A DNA stretch of 64,000 bases from Plantago ovata (GCA_028274465.1 CM051455.1:87130871-87194870), one strand, 5' to 3'; shown: positions 45,055 through 56,817, counted from the stretch's first letter. The notes: a model not told the origin generated them from the letters alone. Made by a program: numbers and translations.

Positions 45055-46365
45055 TGATGAATGTGTATTTTACACTTTCATTTGAGTCTTTTTCACCTAT
45101 TTTAGCTATCCTCTATGTTAATTTAGCTATATTTTAGTGCATTTTATTAGAATAGTGTCACGTTTCCCTTTAGTTTTTATTTTACAGGTTTTGGTTGAAA
45201 AACGAGGATTTTCGGGCAATTATATTGAAGTTGACAAGGAATTGGTGTTCCAGAAGCCTATTTGGAGTATTTGAGGGTTTTCGGATAGGATTTGGAGTCT
45301 AGGGGTCGAATCTGCAGGTTAGAAGGCCACAAGAACTCAGAAACCGAGTCCGAAAAGGGGAAGAAATCCAAAAATGGGTCTAAAACGCGCAAAATCCCGA
45401 ATTTTACTCCCGGGCGAATCGCCCGGTATGTGGGGCGAATCGCCCCACACCAGGAAAATCGCCCGGTGTGTGGGGCCCTCCGCCCCACACAAATTCGAAC
45501 ACTATATATAGTTGCTCAGTTTTTCTCCGAAATTCATACTTTTCCAGACCTATTCTCTCACCTTTCTCTGTAGTTGTAAGTAGGAACTTCCCAGAGCCTG
45601 TTCTGGGGGTTCATAGCTTAGGAGACACTTTTTCATAGCAGTTTGGAGCTTGTAAGATCGCGATTCTTCGGAGATTGACAACCTTCGGTAACATTGTATC
45701 TTACAGTTTTTCTACTTATTTTTATATATCTTTCAACATGTTTTCTTCTATGAATTCTGTTGATTGCATGACAACTATGAGTAGCTAAACTTATCGTTGG
45801 TGGTAGTATGTGAATTCTTAGCGAAGGGTTGATAATCATGCTAATGGCTATATCGCGCATTATACTCCGTGTTATTGCTTTATTTCCTTGATCAGGCGTA
45901 GCCTATATCTTCGTATGTTGATTAATTATTATGCACAATTGGACCCTCGTCGACCTATGCATATCTATATCTTCGTAGTGTTGAATAATTACGGAACACA
46001 ATTGGACAATAGTGTTGACCTGTCAGTATCTATATCTCCGTAGTGTTTAATAATTACAACAGGACAATTGATTGATCAAATATCTCCATGCAAAACCGAG
46101 GAATTTACGCATGATTATTAACCCGTTATGCTTTGAAGGACCATACTATCAACAATCTCTATTATCTGTTAGAAAAACCTTCGCTATTCCGTCTGCTGTT
46201 TTTATATTCTAAATTAAATTTGATAAAGCTAGTTATAGTCCTTAGAGAACGACACTCGAGGTCATTCTACTGCTACACTACGATTTTTGTTGTAGTCGTG
46301 AATTGCGTTTGGCTAAATAACAAATTTATTTGATTGATCCGGAACTGACAATCCCGCGTTCATCA
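45055..46365 (+). mobile_element. Athila-like solo LTR inserted in Sirevirus gag
   Basis: It is 1311 bp, tgatgaatg...gcgttcatca, in plus orientation, flanked by perfect GACAC duplications (45050-45054, 46366-46370). GC palindromes at 45409-45490 precede TATATATA at 45503-45510. It is the same family as elements 1 and 2 but clearly diverged. It is presumably the product of recombination between the two LTRs of a full element, since no internal sequence remains. Confidence 0.95.
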
Positions 46366-46370
46366 GACAC

Positions 46371-47794
46371 TTCAAAGCTAATTGCCCTTTGATGAAAGGC
46401 AAATCTGCTGAAAAGAAGAAGAAGTTCAAAAGAGCTTTTATTGCTGAAGAAAAGAAGAAGCTTCAAGCAAAAATCGATGCATTGTGTATTGATACTAGCT
46501 CCGAAGATAGTGAGGATGATAGTTCAGACACTGACGAGGAATAAGCCACTCTAGACGTGGAGATTGGCAAAGAAGTTTGTGGAATAGCTATGGAAGCTTA
46601 TCCAGATGTGTCAAACTACGACTTCTGCCTCATGGCCGGTCAAGTAAACAACCCTACCTCTGACTCAGACTCAGAAAGTGAAGACGAGATTGACCTTCAC
46701 AAGATTCAAGGAGAAATCGAAAAATTTGAGAAAACTCTGAGCAGGCAGCAAGAGAAACTACAGTTTACTGAAACTCTGACCAAGCAGACTACTGAAAAGT
46801 ATGTCTTGCTGAAGGAAGAGACAGAAGAAAAGGATGTTGAAATAAGGCGTCTTAAGAAGTTGATTGCTGAAGCTACAGAGAAGAAATCTCAAATGGCATT
46901 AGAATTGGAAGAATATCAGTCCTCAATTCTAAAGTTACTTGCTGAAATCCAAGAGATGAAAAAGATGAAAATCAATTTCAAATCTTATGTGGACGCAAGT
47001 AATACGCTAACTGAACTAAACTCTTATTTGAGAGATCCATCTCAGAAAGAAGGTTTAGGTGCAACGTATGAAGGTGATGACGTAGAAATCTTGAGTAAAG
47101 ATAAATCATCGATCTCCTTTGTACGTGCTACTGATAGTGGTCTACCAGAACTCTATCAGTCTGGTCAATCTAAGGTTGCTGAAACATGCAATCAAGTACC
47201 TATGACCATAAAGCCCGCTGTTGCTACTCAAAGTAACAAGACTTTAAAAGGAAAAGAGGTTGCTGAGAAGCAAACTGGAAAGAAGAAGGATGTTGTGAAG
47301 CATCCCGCCAAACAAGTTGCTGAAAAGCAAGTTGTTAAGTCTAAAGGTAAGATTACTAAAAGTAATCAGAAGACCTTTGCTGACAAACCTGAATCAAGTA
47401 AGGTTGCTGACACAAAAGCTCAGCATTCTCCGAAAAGTGGACTCGGTTTCAAAACCAAGCAAAGTCAACTTTTTCACGAATATAAGCAAAGTCAGCAAAG
47501 ATACTTCAAAGAGATGAAGAAAATCAAGCCTAAGAGCTCTGAAAAGACTCTTAATGCTAGGGCTAGAAGAAACCTTGCTAGAAAAGAACTTACTGAAAAG
47601 TATGTTCAGCAAAAAGGTCAACCGAGCAAGACACCACATCAGAAAGTGGATTGAGCAGCACGAATCAAAAGTCTTTCAGCTCAAAACCTCCTAGTTCCTC
47701 AGCAAGTAGAAAACAATTCAAAGTTGAAAAACTTAAGACTTGGGTTTCCAATGGACGCATTCTTGAACATGTTAATGGACATCCATTATTGGAT
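46371..47794 (+). pseudogene. Sirevirus B gag, C-terminal coiled-coil part
   Basis: It continues from the knuckle as FKANCPLMKGKSAEKKKKFK. A TAA at 46542-46544 interrupts it, then about 365 codons remain open (from 46557) with CLMAGQVNNPTSDSDSESED, a long coiled coil (~residues 47-135), and a Lys-rich tail containing repeated VAEKQ/VAETK words. A frame change at about 47650 leads to RKQFKVEKLKTWVSNG and a stop at 47798-47800. Sirevirus gags are unusually long and the layout fits. Confidence 0.7.
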
Positions 47795-47805
47795 AATTAA
47801 CTTGT

Positions 47806-50800
47806 TTGCTCTTGATTGTGCAGACTTCAGCCACGGAGACAAAGAATGCAATCTGGCACTTTGATAGTGGTTGTGGAAAGCACATGACGGGCAACAAGAA
47901 TAACCTTATAAACTATAGACGGTGGTCTAAAGGTCCAACAATAAGGTTTGCTGGTGGAGGCTCCGGTTCTACAAAAGGCTATGGTGACGTGAAGTTAGGA
48001 TGCATAACCATTACTGGAGTTCTTTATGTCAAAAATCTTAAGTTTAACCTTTTCAGCATGAGTCAGTTTGCTGACAAAGGATACTTCATCAAAATCAAAA
48101 GTGATGAATGTAAACTTATAGATTTCGAGACCAAAAAGGTAATTATGATTGCAAGAAGATCAGGAGGCTTGTACACCGTAGATTGGTCTTCAGCAATCGT
48201 TGAAAAATGCCTTGTCTCAGATCACGATTGCCTTGCTGAAAAAGCATGGTTGTGGCATAAACGTACAAGTCATCTAAACTTCAAGACGCTGAATAAGCTG
48301 TCCAAAAAGGCACTTGTAGTTGGATTACCTAAGGTTACTTTTAAGAAGGATGGTGTTTGCAATGCATGTCAGCAAGGAAAGCAAACCAAATCTTCTTTCA
48401 AGAACAAGGCAGTACCGTCAACTACAAAACCTTTACAACTCTTGCACATGGACTTGTTTGAATCTTCTTCAACAAGCTATGCTGGTAAGAAGTATGGTCT
48501 AGTCGTGGTAGATGACTATTCAAGATTCACTTGGGTAGTATTCATCAAGCACAAATCTGAAACCAAGACTGAAATACCTAACTTGCTGAATAAACTTGAA
48601 GTCATGAAAAATGACAAGGTAAAAGTCATAAGGACAGACCATGGTACTGAGTTTGTAAACCAGTACATAACTGAATATTGTACCTCAAAAGGTATACAAC
48701 ATCAGTTATCCTCAGTAAGAACACCACAGCAAAACGGTGTTGCTGAACGGAAGAATCGTACCCTGAAAGAAGCCGCAAGAACAATGCTTGCTGACACTGA
48801 AATAAGTGAGGCTTACTGGGTTGAAGCGATTAATACCGCCTGTTATACTCAAAACAGATGTTTGATTACTAAGGAATACAACAAAACTCCTTATGAATTG
48901 TTTGTTGGAAGACCTCCTAACATCACTCATCTAAGAGTATATGGTTGCAAATGTTTCGTTCTTAACAATGGTAGAGAATACCTAAGAACATTTCAACCAA
49001 AGGCAGACGAAGCGATATTTCTCGGCTACTCCTTGCATAGTAAAGCTTATAGAGTTTACAACAAAAAGGCACAAAAGATCGAAGAATCAGTGCATGTTGT
49101 ATTCTACGAAAAGTCACAAGGAGTGCCTGCTAAAGAAGAAATATCAGAATGTATGAAAAAGTTAATCATACATGAGAAAAGAATTGAATCTAATGCTAGG
49201 CAAATCAAGTCAATTGAACTAAATGATGATTCTGACAATGACTCTCCTCCCCCTAGTCATGACAAGATAAATATAGTTCACGACAAAGAATTTCCAACAA
49301 AAGATGCGGTTGCTCCGGAAGTTGCTGAAATTACGCAATCTCCAGTGCCTGTTGATGAGCTACCTCAATCAAGCAATGCTGAACAAGCAGTTGCTGATGA
49401 ACAAATCTCAGCAGAGACACAAAATCCCAGTAGTACTGAACAAGTACATACTGAAGAGTTATATGCTGATGAGCAAACATATCCTGATCCAACAAGCAGA
49501 AAACCTGTTAATAAATGGATTAGAGATCATCCGTCTACGGATATGATTGGTAATATTAATAAACGCCAAGTGACTAGATCCAAAGCTACTCATGGACTTG
49601 CTGAAGAAGCAATTGTCGTAGAAGTAGAATCATTGTTCTCTTGCTTTGTTTCAGAAATTGAACCTAAAACCATAGAAGAATCTTTAAAGCATTCTGAATG
49701 GATAAAGGCAATGCAAGAAGAACTGGATCAATTTGAAAGAAACAAAGTCTGGAAACTTGTACCACTTGCTGAAGGCAAGAAAGCTATTGGTACAAAGTGG
49801 GTGTTCAGAAACAAGCTGAGTGAGTCTGGTGAAGTAACAAGAAATAAGGCACGTTTAGTTGCTCAAGGTTACTATCAGACTGAAGGATTGGACTTATGAT
49901 TAGTCTGTATATGGTCTAAAGCAAGCACCAAGAGCTTGGTATGATACCTTAGCTAAGTTCTTGCTGGACAATGGTTTCAAGAAAGGTGAAGTTGACAAAA
50001 CCTTATTTACCATGAACCATGATGGTAAAATACTCTTAGTTCAAATTTATGTGGATGACATAATTTTTGGATCTAAGGACAAGCAACTTTGTGATGATTT
50101 TGCCAAACTCATGACAAACAAGTTTGAAATGAGTATGATGGGTAAATTGAATTATTTCCTAGGATTGCAAGTCAAGCAACTCAAAGATGGAATATTCATA
50201 AATCAAGCAAAGTATGCGAAAGAAATTCTCATAAAGTTTAGGATCAAAGAGGATGAGAAACATGAAAAGATCCCTATGAGTGTTGGTACCAAATTGGGCT
50301 ATACTAAAGAAGATAAAAGTGTTGAAGAACACAAGTATAGGAAGCTCATTGGTTCCTTGTTGTATTTAACAGCAAGTAGACCTGACATTCAGTATGCTGT
50401 TTGTGTGTGTGCAAGATTCCAATCTGATCCAAGAGAATCACACTATAAAAAGGCAATCAAGATACTGAAATATGTCAAAGGTACAGTCAATGTTGGATTA
50501 TGGTATCCTAAAGATTGTGGACTAGAATTGGTTGGTTATTTTGATGCTGATCATGGAGGATCAACTCGTGATAGAAAAAGTACCTCTGGAACTTGTCAGT
50601 TTTGGGGTACTAGATTAATATCATGGTTCAGCAAGAAGCAAACCTGTGTTGCCAATTCATCCACTGAATCTGAATACATTGCGGCTGGTTGTTGCACAGC
50701 TCAAATCCTATGGATTCAGCAACAATTAAGAGATTATGGTATTTCTGCAAAGAAAACACCAATCTTTTGTGATAATACAAGTGCTATTGCTATCACGCAA

Positions 50801-50998
50801 AATCCTAAGTTTCACTCAAGGACTAAGCACATTGATATTAGACATCATTTCATTACAGATCATGTAGAAAAGGGAGATATTGAGGTTGTGAAAGTAGGCA
50901 CTAATGATCAGCTTGTTGACATCTTTACAAAGCCCCTACCAGATAATAGGTTCGCAATGCTAAGGTATAACCTTGGATTGATTGAACTACCTCAATAA
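47806..50998 (+). pseudogene. Sirevirus B pol (protease, integrase, RT, RNase H) with RT deletion
   Basis: The segment to 49899 is open: protease HFDSGCGKHMTG, GAG-pre-integrase WLWHKRTSHLNFKTLNK, and integrase with HMDLFE, RTDHGTEF and NGVAERKNRTLKEA (D, D, E). It continues to the RT N-terminus (IGTKWVFRNKLSESGEVTRNK) as far as TEGLD. There the sequence jumps to YGLKQAPRAWYD, so the RT stretch that normally holds the first catalytic Asp (about 80 codons in Copia) is missing, with a stop at 49899. From 49961 the rest is open: YVDDIIFGS, then RNase H (TRDRKSTSG, STESEYIAA, KHIDIRHHFITD). Integrase could be functional but RT cannot. Confidence 0.9.
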
Positions 50999-51904
50999 AG
51001 GATACATTTGGCAGAATGCTGAAACCGGTATTCAGCAAGCCAAAGTATTCTTACTTTAAAGCTCCATCTACTAATTTCTTCTATGAAATGATAAGTCACT
51101 ACATGATTGCTGAAACAGGCATTCAGCAAGTAATTCCTTCAAAACGGGTATTTGTTAGGAAACTTGATCACTTGCTGAGACAGGCACTCAGCAAGAGAAA
51201 GACCTTAAGGATTGCTGAAACAGGCATTCAGACAATCAAAGATACTGAAACAGGTATTCAAGTATGAAAGGAATATTCTGAGACGGGAACTCATAAAAAG
51301 AGAAAAACTCATCTCTCAGATTTTACCAAAGGACATCTCAAGTACAAAAGAATTTACTGATACGAGAAATCAGAAATATCTTTTGAACCTAAGAAAATAT
51401 GAGATATCTGAGTAAGGGGGAACTTTCAGCAAGTATCTAGGATGTTAATACAAACTCGCTGAAAAGATTCTTGTCTATTTCAGCAAGCAATCTAATCCCT
51501 TAAAACTCGGTAAAATCAATTTGTGACGTTAATCGGGCACAGATAAACTCGTAATAATCATGACATGAAATTCAATCGTGGCCATTGATTAAAAGGAGTT
51601 ACTAATCTAACGGTTAATAAAATAAAGAGAGAGAGTGCTCTGACGGTTTCAAGTTAGTGGGCCACTACGCATTTAATGCAAAGGCTCCACTAACGCCGGT
51701 GTTTCTCTGTTTTACCCTTGCTGAGAGCTCAAATCGATTGAGTTTCTCACACATCAGAGACACTATATAAAGAAGGAGTTAGAGAAATGACAAAATTCTT
51801 TAACTCACATTTCCTTTCTCTGCAAATTTTAGCCTGAATCTACTGTACCTCCGGTCAAAAAGCAAACTATCTCTTTTCGTACACATTTTCTTCTCTTATA
51901 AGAA
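50999..51904 (+). promoter_or_regulatory. Sirevirus B pol-ORF3 spacer: palindrome array and candidate internal promoter
   Basis: At 51017-51262 a dyad of the form TTGCTGA-n9-TCAGCAA recurs five times (51017-51037, 51107-51129, 51172-51194, 51212-51231, 51243-51262), the last two decaying. A 16-bp match to the LTR start (tttgttaggaaacttg) lies at 51151-51166, and a polypurine-like taaggggga at 51413-51421. A U3-like catttaatgcaaaggctc occurs near 51668 and TATATAA at 51764-51770, 135 bp before the ORF3 ATG. The array is also open in frame (repeated IAETGIQ), but this ORF has no known homologue. Confidence 0.55.
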
Positions 51905-53779
51905 ATGGCACCAAAGAGACAGTCTTCTAAGTCCTCAAAGTCGTCTAAGGTTGACAGTGCTGAGACACGCACTGCTCCGGTGACTACTCCGGCACAAACA
52001 CAACGAAAGTTGTGTTGAAAAACGATAGAATATCGGAAAAACCTATGCCTCCGTCATATCTTGACACTGCAAAGTGTGAGATGTTGATGCAATGGGGAGG
52101 TTTTGCAAAGAGAAGTACATTAGGTACTTCTATGAACAAGAACGATGACGAGAATGAAGAGGCGCTTGAGTTTATCAAGCAGCAAGCCTCATGCACTTTA
52201 TCTGCTCGCACTAAGCAAGTGAGCATGATAGATACTATGGAATTCTACAACAATGCAGAAATCCAGTCCCTTACTGAAGTAAAGGAGTCACTGAAAAAGT
52301 GATCTTACTACAGTTCAGAACACGCAAATCGTCCTGAAAGGACTGATTTAGCGGAAATCTTTCAGATTCGAACCACTGAAACTGAAGATGACGTCATTGC
52401 CACTGACGAAGAAATTGAAGCTTTCTACAGTGACGTCAGAAAGGAGAAAATGAAAAGGCGAGATTGCTCCCGTGACTTGGACAAAGCACGTTAAGAGGAA
52501 GCAGCTCAGCCACTCACTTGGTCTAGAGCTGCTACTAATAAAAGTTCTGACTCCCAAGTGGAGGAATTGACCAAGTAGGCCTGAGAAGATGGCTGCTGCT
52601 GGTGCATATCCATGAAATAAAACGGAACTTAACTGGGCTAAGTACATTTTCAACAGGCTTTGGATGGTGTGTACTAAGTTTAAGGTAAAGGTAGAAGACA
52701 ACAAGGTCTCACCTTCCTTTCCAGTTATGTATGGATAAGATATGCTACATCCTTGAACATGTCAGGATTCAGCTGAGAACCCATTGCCAATCAAGAAATC
52801 TGTATGCAATGTGGGAAGATCTTTCTACAAGCAGAATGTACCAAAGACTGTGGCAAGAAACTTGAAAATCTAAAAAGACAACACTGCAAATGTTGTCACA
52901 CAACCAGCAAGAAAGGTATACAACAGCTGCAGATGTCACCACTCAGCAACTTAGAGATGAAACTGCTGTTGGTGGTGGTGACACAATGAAACTGCTGTAG
53001 ATGATCAACAGGTAAGTGTACAACAGTCGTTGCTGAAAATGCAACTACTGACGGACCTGCGGGGAATCTAACAAGAAAAGAGGAAAGCTGATGATGACAC
53101 TCAGACTGCAGCGTCATCAGCAAATCCGTACCAAAGAGAAAAGGGGATGCAACACAAGGAAGAAAACACTGGCTCGCAAGTCATTCCTATTGTCCAAGAC
53201 CTCTCAGACAGTTCCCAGACAAATGTGCCAGTAGATGTTGACAAGGTATTTTACGGAAGCTATGTCCAGCAACAGTGAAGTGTTTGCGGAAGCCTTCAAT
53301 ATCGAANNNNNNNNNNNNNNNNNNNNNNNNNNNNNNNNNNNNNNNNNNNNNNNNNNNNNNNNNNNNNNNNNNNNNNNNNNNNNNNNNNNNNNNNNNNNNN
53401 NNNNNNTGGCATTTCTTACTACTCTGACCCAGTAACCAAGAAAACAAAGAAGAGACTTGGATTGATTCCTTATGAGTACTTCTATCTCACTGCTAAGGAT
53501 CAAGAAGAAGATCTTCGCTGGCTAAGAAAGATTCATCCTAAAAGCATTTCAGATACACAGCTTCTCCATGCCAGCAATTGGGGCATGCATTTTTGGGTGA
53601 CTAATTACATGGAAATGAATGCTGAAAAGCACCATCATACTGCCTGCAAAAATGCAAGAATTCTTCAACTACAAGTCCGTAGGCTTCTGGAAAACTACGA
53701 AAAGGATTGTGTTGAATTCACTGCACTTGCTGAGAAGAGTGTAAGAGAGATTTTGAGAAAATCTTCTAGAAGAGCTTAA
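51905..53779 (+). pseudogene. Sirevirus B ORF3, indel-rich, interrupted by gap
   Basis: It starts MAPKRQSSKSSKSSKVDS and matches Sirevirus A ORF3 (PMPPSYLDTAKCEMLMQWGG, MIDTMEFYNNAEIQ), but single-base indels change the frame every 50-150 bp until the N-run. After the gap a clean frame carries the conserved C-terminal domain (LIPYEYFYLTAKDQEED...QLQVRRLLENYEKD) to the TAA at 53779. The middle (coiled-coil, acidic) part present in A is missing or hidden in the gap. True decay and assembly error cannot be separated from the sequence alone. Confidence 0.7.
53307..53406. other. Assembly gap (100 N)
   Basis: Exactly 100 N, the conventional filler for a gap of unknown size. By comparison with Sirevirus A, about 3.5 kb of ORF3 could be absent here. 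Confidence 0.99.
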
Positions 53780-54043
53780 CTCTCTGTAATAGTTTTTGTT
53801 TAAGTTTTTGTTTGCTGATTCTGTTTAAGTTATCTCTGCTACTTCTTGTAAACTTCTGAAAGATAACTATCAACAATGAAGCTTTTGACTCTTATTGGTT
53901 TTTGATTATACAATTTACTTATGCTTACTGTTTAATTATTCAAGTATGCTTGCATTAATCAACTGATTTATTCAACATCAGAAACCTCTAAAAGGGTACA
54001 ATTAATTTAGCCATGGATTGCTAACATCAAAAAGGGGGAAATT
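53780..54043 (+). promoter_or_regulatory. Sirevirus B 3' UTR and polypurine tract
   Basis: This is an AT-rich UTR ending aacatcaaaaagggggaaat. The polypurine tract at 54029-54041 directly precedes the LTR. It is nearly identical to 42092-42361. Confidence 0.85.
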
Positions 54044-55647
54044 TGTTAGGAAACTTGTAATTTTGATGAGCAATTAACCATGCTAAATTAAGGAAAGTCC
54101 AGTAACTAGTACTCTTAAGGTCCATAGGAATTTAGAATTTTAAAGACATTGTAAAAGAGGAACATTTGCTGAAGACTTAGAATAGGTGCTAGATAGGTTG
54201 GTTTTTAAAGCTTATGATGTATCTTGTTTTCTGAAAAGAAAATAACCTATTGAAGCATTTGCTGACGATGTACTTTGTTTTTACAAACAAACTATTGAAG
54301 CATTTAGAACCACTCAGAATCTTGAAGATATTGAAGATCTGAAGACTTGAAGAATTCGAAGATCTGAAGACAAGAAGATTTCTGAAGACTGGTATCTACA
54401 AAGGCACATGTTGCTCAGAAAGTGGAAACTTCAGCAACAGCATTGCATAAGTGAAAATCTGAAAGATAGAGTAGGTTGTGCTTGCTGAAACTGAGATTGA
54501 CCACTTGCTGATGGAACATATGTGACCACTTGCTGAAAGTACTTACGTTTGCGCTCCAATGTTACTGTTTGAATTCTATTCAAATAAGCATTAAATGCAA
54601 ACCTCACTCGCGAAGGACATGAACTAGAAGGCAAACAAGGACGCTGTTGAAAGTACAAAAGCAAGATAGTGACATCTTAAGGATCAAAAGCCTTGGAATT
54701 TAAAATTCAAACGGCTCCTTATTTTCACTATAAATAGAGGTCATCCGGCAAAGAGTTGAAGTGTGTCAACAACGTGATCAAACTCTCACTTGTGCTTAAA
54801 ACTCACATACCTTCAAACTCCCTATACTGCCATTGATCCGTTCCAAGACTTAAAGCTTGAAAAAGCTACTTGTGAAGAAGTAGAATTTACACGGCTAAGA
54901 AATTAGTTAAGTGTTCTTTCTTTCTTTCGAACAAGAACAAGTCTTGACACCAGAAACAATCAAATTTTTTACTGCAAAGTATTCAAAGTTTTGTTTCTTA
55001 GATTACTTGTTGTAACTGAATAAGTTATAATTAAGTTATCTCACCCCAAACCTCTCTAACTGAAAATACACCCTTTCAGGCGTGATATTCAGGGGGAACT
55101 TAATCGAGCATAGTTTTGCTGACTAAAAGTACCAAATTTGGTGGAGAACAAGGTTGCGGTCTCTAGATTAGGTTGGAGACGAAGCAAGTGTGCTTTGGTT
55201 TCTGTTTGAATCGCTTTAGATAGGAGTTGTAAGGAACCTCAATCATATCTTAGTGGATTCAGTCCTAGAAAGGACAAAGTGGATTAGTTGAGAGATTACG
55301 CCACTCTCATATATACCACTATAAAAGTGTTTGTGTGATTTACTTACTGTATTTAGTTTTCAGCAAATCATATATTTCTGTACACAGTCACTCACATCAC
55401 TTGTTGAAACCTTTATTTGCTGAAAGAAGCACTTATTGTATCAAAGACTTCCGCTCTCTGATTTTAAGTATCAGCAAACCTAGTTACTACAAAGTAACTT
55501 GCGCTTGCTGAGAAAGTTAAGTATCAGCAAACTCATTACTGAAAAGTAATAAGCACTTGCTGAGAAAGTTTTAAACGATGAAAGTTTGAAAAGACTATTA
55601 ACCCCCCCCCCCCTCTAGTCTTTTCTTGTTGTTTAAAGGGACCAACA
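54044..55647 (+). mobile_element. Sirevirus B 3' LTR
   Basis: It is 1604 bp, TGTTAGGAAACTTG...TTTAAAGGGACCAACA, with tataaata near 54730 and a longer C-tract (about 55603-55613) than in the 5' LTR. It differs from the 5' LTR by a small number of substitutions. Confidence 0.9.
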
Positions 55648-56817
55648 GGTTTTAACCGAATCTGATTCGCTTAGTTCGTATAATCTCAAGCATCGGTAGG
55701 AGAGAACTTCACAATCCGGTTCCTTGTGTCGAATGTTCTTTATGCTTATACCTGCATGAGTACATTACGAACCAGGAAATGGTCGACTTTTTTTGGTTTT
55801 CCATCTCCCTTGTGTTCCCCCTTTTAAGGAGAAATCTGAAACCTTATGTTGATGATTATAGTGGCTTATGTGCCGAAGACGGGGGCTTATGGGCAGAAGA
55901 TGATTGCATATATCCGAGGGCTTATGGGTCGAAGGTGACTGTAGGTATCCGGGGCTTATGGGCTGAAGGTGACTGCAGATATCCGAGGCTTATGGGCCAA
56001 AGGTGACTGCAGATATCCGGGGCTTATGGGCCAAAGGTGACTGCAGATATCCGGGGCTTAATTGTCCTAATACCCTATCAACGTGATGGACTAGTGCGAC
56101 ATGCGTATCATGATGTATGAATTGTGCTAATTTAAATGATGCATGAATGCAAATGTTTTTTTCAAAAATGATGCATGATCCTAGAATGTGCAAGTCTAAT
56201 GATTTTATGATGCATGATGTGTTATGGGCGCCCATTGTGTTTCTAATGTCCTGCTGTAGGGTATTATTCTAGGGACAAGTGAGGTACCTCTTTTTTGCCA
56301 ATGAAGACGTCGATTGAAGAGATTATAGTTGTGCAGCACAGTAGATTTGAAATGGTACATTTGTATCCACGATATCTCGGTCTTATCCATATGATCTTCT
56401 CTCATGGATGATTGACACGTGGTGATCTCCTCGAGATTCACCTAATAATTTGATGAGGTAAGGATTGATGTTACAAAGAAACAAGATTTGGTGAATTTCC
56501 TCACGTATCACACGTCAAAGTCTCACTATAAATACTGGAGGAAATTCATTGTGAAGACTTGAAGATTTCGAGCTCAACTTTTATATATTTACATATCAAG
56601 TCTTCTGAGCGAGTTAGGCTATGTTCTAGTCTATTGTTCCTGTTCATCATTAGGACGTAATTGTGTTTAGGATTAGCTAGAACTGGATTGCAAAGTCTTG
56701 TAGTCATTGCTTAAGCGTTGTACAGTTTGATTATCATTGTTGATACATCAAGCGGTGTTTTTGTCTTCTACTTGAATAAATATTTAGCCTTGCGGCCGCA
56801 GGTGGATTACTTATATA
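55648..56817 (+). repeat. Unassigned LTR-like DNA with 34-bp minisatellite
   Basis: At 55863-56060 a 33-35-bp unit (core ggcttatgggccaaagg + tgactgcagatatccgg) occurs about five times. The two last full units are identical, and earlier ones decay. Further on there is a TATA box (ctataaata, about 56526), a transcript-like region and ttgaataaa near 56774, consistent with a promoter and polyadenylation signal of an LTR. No partner is present in the window. No gene is seen. Confidence 0.5.

Larger units (their letters stand above)
42362..55647 (+). mobile_element. Sirevirus B (Ty1/Copia), with nested solo LTR and an assembly gap
   Basis: It has two ~1.6-kb LTRs, primer site, gag, pol, ORF3 and polypurine tract in normal order. 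Disruptions are two stops and a frameshift in gag, an Athila-like solo LTR at 45055-46365, an internal deletion in RT, an indel-riddled ORF3, and a 100-N gap. The LTRs are close to identical, so insertion or array formation is recent. There is no TSD to compare because the left LTR is joined to Sirevirus C. Confidence 0.9.

Noticed and set aside
51016-51267. 83-codon ORF with IAETGIQ repeats as a real gene
   Set aside because: The repeat unit is a palindrome at DNA level, there is no homologue, and the frame ends arbitrarily. A structural or regulatory DNA role explains it better.
53187-53503. ORFs spanning the N-run
   Set aside because: They include unknown bases and exist only because N translates as X.
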